NCBI GenBank assembly: GCA_964564785.1 | Contig: CAZMCT010000109.1 | Coordinates: 1-14,200 of the forward strand | DNA: 14,200 nt | DNA from: CAZMCT01 sp964564785 | GTDB lineage: Bacteria > Planctomycetota > Phycisphaerae > UBA1845 > Fen-1342 | Direction: 5' to 3' | Shown here: positions 13,534-14,200 of the stretch, piece after piece | Layout of the letters: every line of letters begins with the position of its first letter | Numbering within the stretch: position 1 is the stretch's first letter | Program-made: the position numbers and the translations under genes | The notes under the pieces: generated by a model | Database searches by the model: none | Seen by the model: the letters and a program-made list of their open reading frames with translations, nothing else | What the model was told of the DNA's origin: nothing

Positions 13534-13563
13534 GCTGAAGGCTGAGAGCGGATGGCTGAGAGC
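13534..13563. repeat. 14-bp tandem repeat (heptads) spanning the nuoB start codon
   Basis: Two 14-bp units, GCTGAAGGCTGAGA (13534-13547) and GCGGATGGCTGAGA (13548-13561), are followed by GC. They match the heptad array at 1410-1440 when that is read on the minus strand. The nuoB start codon (13552-13554) and its first codons, encoding Met-Ala-Glu-Ser, lie inside the second unit. Confidence 0.8.
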
Positions 13564-14052
13564 TCAAAAGGCTGGCTCCCGGACCGGTTCGAAGAGAACG
13601 TGATCGTCACGTCGATCGACTGGGCGCTGAACTGGGCCCGGCAGAACAGCATCTGGCCGATGACGTTCGGGCTGGCGTGCTGCGCGATCGAGATGATGGC
13701 CGCGGGTGCGTCGCGGTTCGACCTGGATCGGTTCGGAGCGGGAGCATTCCGGGCGACGCCGCGGCAGAGCGACCTGATGATCGTAGCGGGCACGGTCACG
13801 TTCAAGATGGCGTCGCGCATCCGGCGGCTGTACGCCCAGATGCCGGACCCGAAATACGTGATCGCGATGGGGGCGTGCACGATCGGTGGCGGGCCGTACG
13901 TCAAGTACGGCTATCACGTGGTGAAGGGCGTGGACCTGATTGTGCCGGTCGACGTCTACATCCCCGGCTGCCCGCCGCGACCCGAGGCGCTCATCGAGGG
14001 CCTGATGCGGCTGCAAGACAAGATGCGGCAGGAGACGATCGCGAGGAAATAG
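13552..14052 (+). CDS. nuoB: NADH-quinone oxidoreductase subunit B (NuoB)
   Basis: This 166-residue protein holds the N2 iron-sulfur cluster that passes electrons to quinone in complex I. The four ligands are Cys43 and Cys44 (GLACCAIEMM), Cys109 (GACTIGGG) and Cys140 (PGCPPRPEAL). The DVYIPGCPPRPEALIEG block and the WARQNSIWPMTFG segment are hallmarks of the family. The GAC motif continues TIGGG where many bacteria have ANSGG, a mild variation. The ATG lies inside a heptad repeat, so the first four residues are repeat-encoded; no strong ribosome-binding site is visible. It follows nuoA by 31 bp. nuoC and nuoD would be expected next, but no gene follows in the remaining 148 bp. Confidence 0.97.
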   Translation: MAESSKGWLPDRFEENVIVTSIDWALNWARQNSIWPMTFGLACCAIEMMAAGASRFDLDRFGAGAFRATPRQSDLMIVAGTVTFKMASRIRRLYAQMPDPKYVIAMGACTIGGGPYVKYGYHVVKGVDLIVPVDVYIPGCPPRPEALIEGLMRLQDKMRQETIARK

Positions 14053-14093
14053 CGAATCGCAAACAGCGAGTGGCGAGTTGCGGATTGCCGTTT
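14052..14093. repeat. Degenerate 7-bp periodic array after nuoB
   Basis: Six 7-bp units follow the nuoB stop codon: GCGAATC, GCAAACA, GCGAGTG, GCGAGTT, GCGGATT and GCCGTTT. The first base of the array is the last base of the TAG stop. The period is the same as in the two GCTGANN arrays, but the unit differs. Confidence 0.65.
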
Positions 14094-14112
14094 CAGCGTG
14101 CTCGCGATGTTG

Positions 14113-14190
14113 TCATCCCGAGGAGCAAAGCGACGAGGGAGCTGGCCGGGAATGAAGGTGGCTTGCGTTCGCGGCCAGATTCCTCGTCGG
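14113..14190. repeat. Dispersed 78-bp element, copy 2
   Basis: This is the partner of 12731-12808, in the same orientation. It runs up to the G run at the end of the window, so the right-hand flank cannot be compared. The ends GAGGAGC and GATTCCTCG are partly complementary. Confidence 0.8.
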
Positions 14191-14200
14191 GGGGGGGGGG
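14189..14200. other. Run of 12 G at the window end
   Basis: The window ends in 12 consecutive G inside a repeat copy, where the other copy has mixed sequence. A sequencing or assembly artefact at a contig end is more likely than real sequence. Confidence 0.6.

Noticed and set aside
12675..13904. Minus-strand open frame of 409 codons over nuoA and nuoB
   Set aside because: It is Arg/Pro/His-rich and opposite two clear complex I genes.

Overview
The window is about 14.2 kb of GC-rich bacterial DNA and most likely comes from a planctomycete, possibly Phycisphaerae-like. The main clue is a secreted arginine-deiminase-family protein that ends in a dockerin-like pair of calcium loops (GDMNCDD...GDVSGDG), a C-terminal module common in that phylum. 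Gene gaps filled with short palindromes and 7-bp periodic repeats fit the same picture, but this placement is inference. I see no rRNA, tRNA, CRISPR array or transposase gene.

Region 1 (107-4202, minus strand) is a compact type II fatty-acid/polyketide-style operon. Transcription order is dehydratase, acyl carrier protein, second dehydratase, ketosynthase-like protein without catalytic residues, then an intact FabF-like ketosynthase. The genes overlap or lie within about 35 bp. An intact ketosynthase beside a dead paralogue resembles the KS / chain-length-factor pair of type II polyketide and aryl-polyene systems. The carrier protein has an insertion of about 45 residues. No ketoreductase, acyltransferase for malonyl loading, or phosphopantetheinyl transferase is in the window.

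Region 2 (4680-7124, minus strand) has an LpxL/HtrB-like membrane acyltransferase preceded by a helical protein of unknown function. The acyltransferase may transfer the operon's product to a lipid, but it lacks the usual acidic residue of its active-site motif. Region 3 (7328-10762, plus strand) has the secreted deiminase-like protein and a LacI-family repressor. Region 4 (10816-11691, minus strand) is an unrecognised protein convergent with the repressor. Region 5 (12000-14052, plus strand) is the start of a respiratory complex I locus in the unusual order nuoI-nuoA-nuoB; the usual following genes lie outside the window.

Three families of small repeats occupy gaps. GACAGGCC-type hairpins lie after region 1 and between regions 1 and 2. 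Seven-bp periodic arrays sit exactly at stop and start codons (CLF/KS junction, nuoA/nuoB junction, nuoB 3' end). An element of about 78 bp occurs before nuoA and after nuoB. The window ends in a run of 12 G inside the second copy, which looks like a contig or read end.
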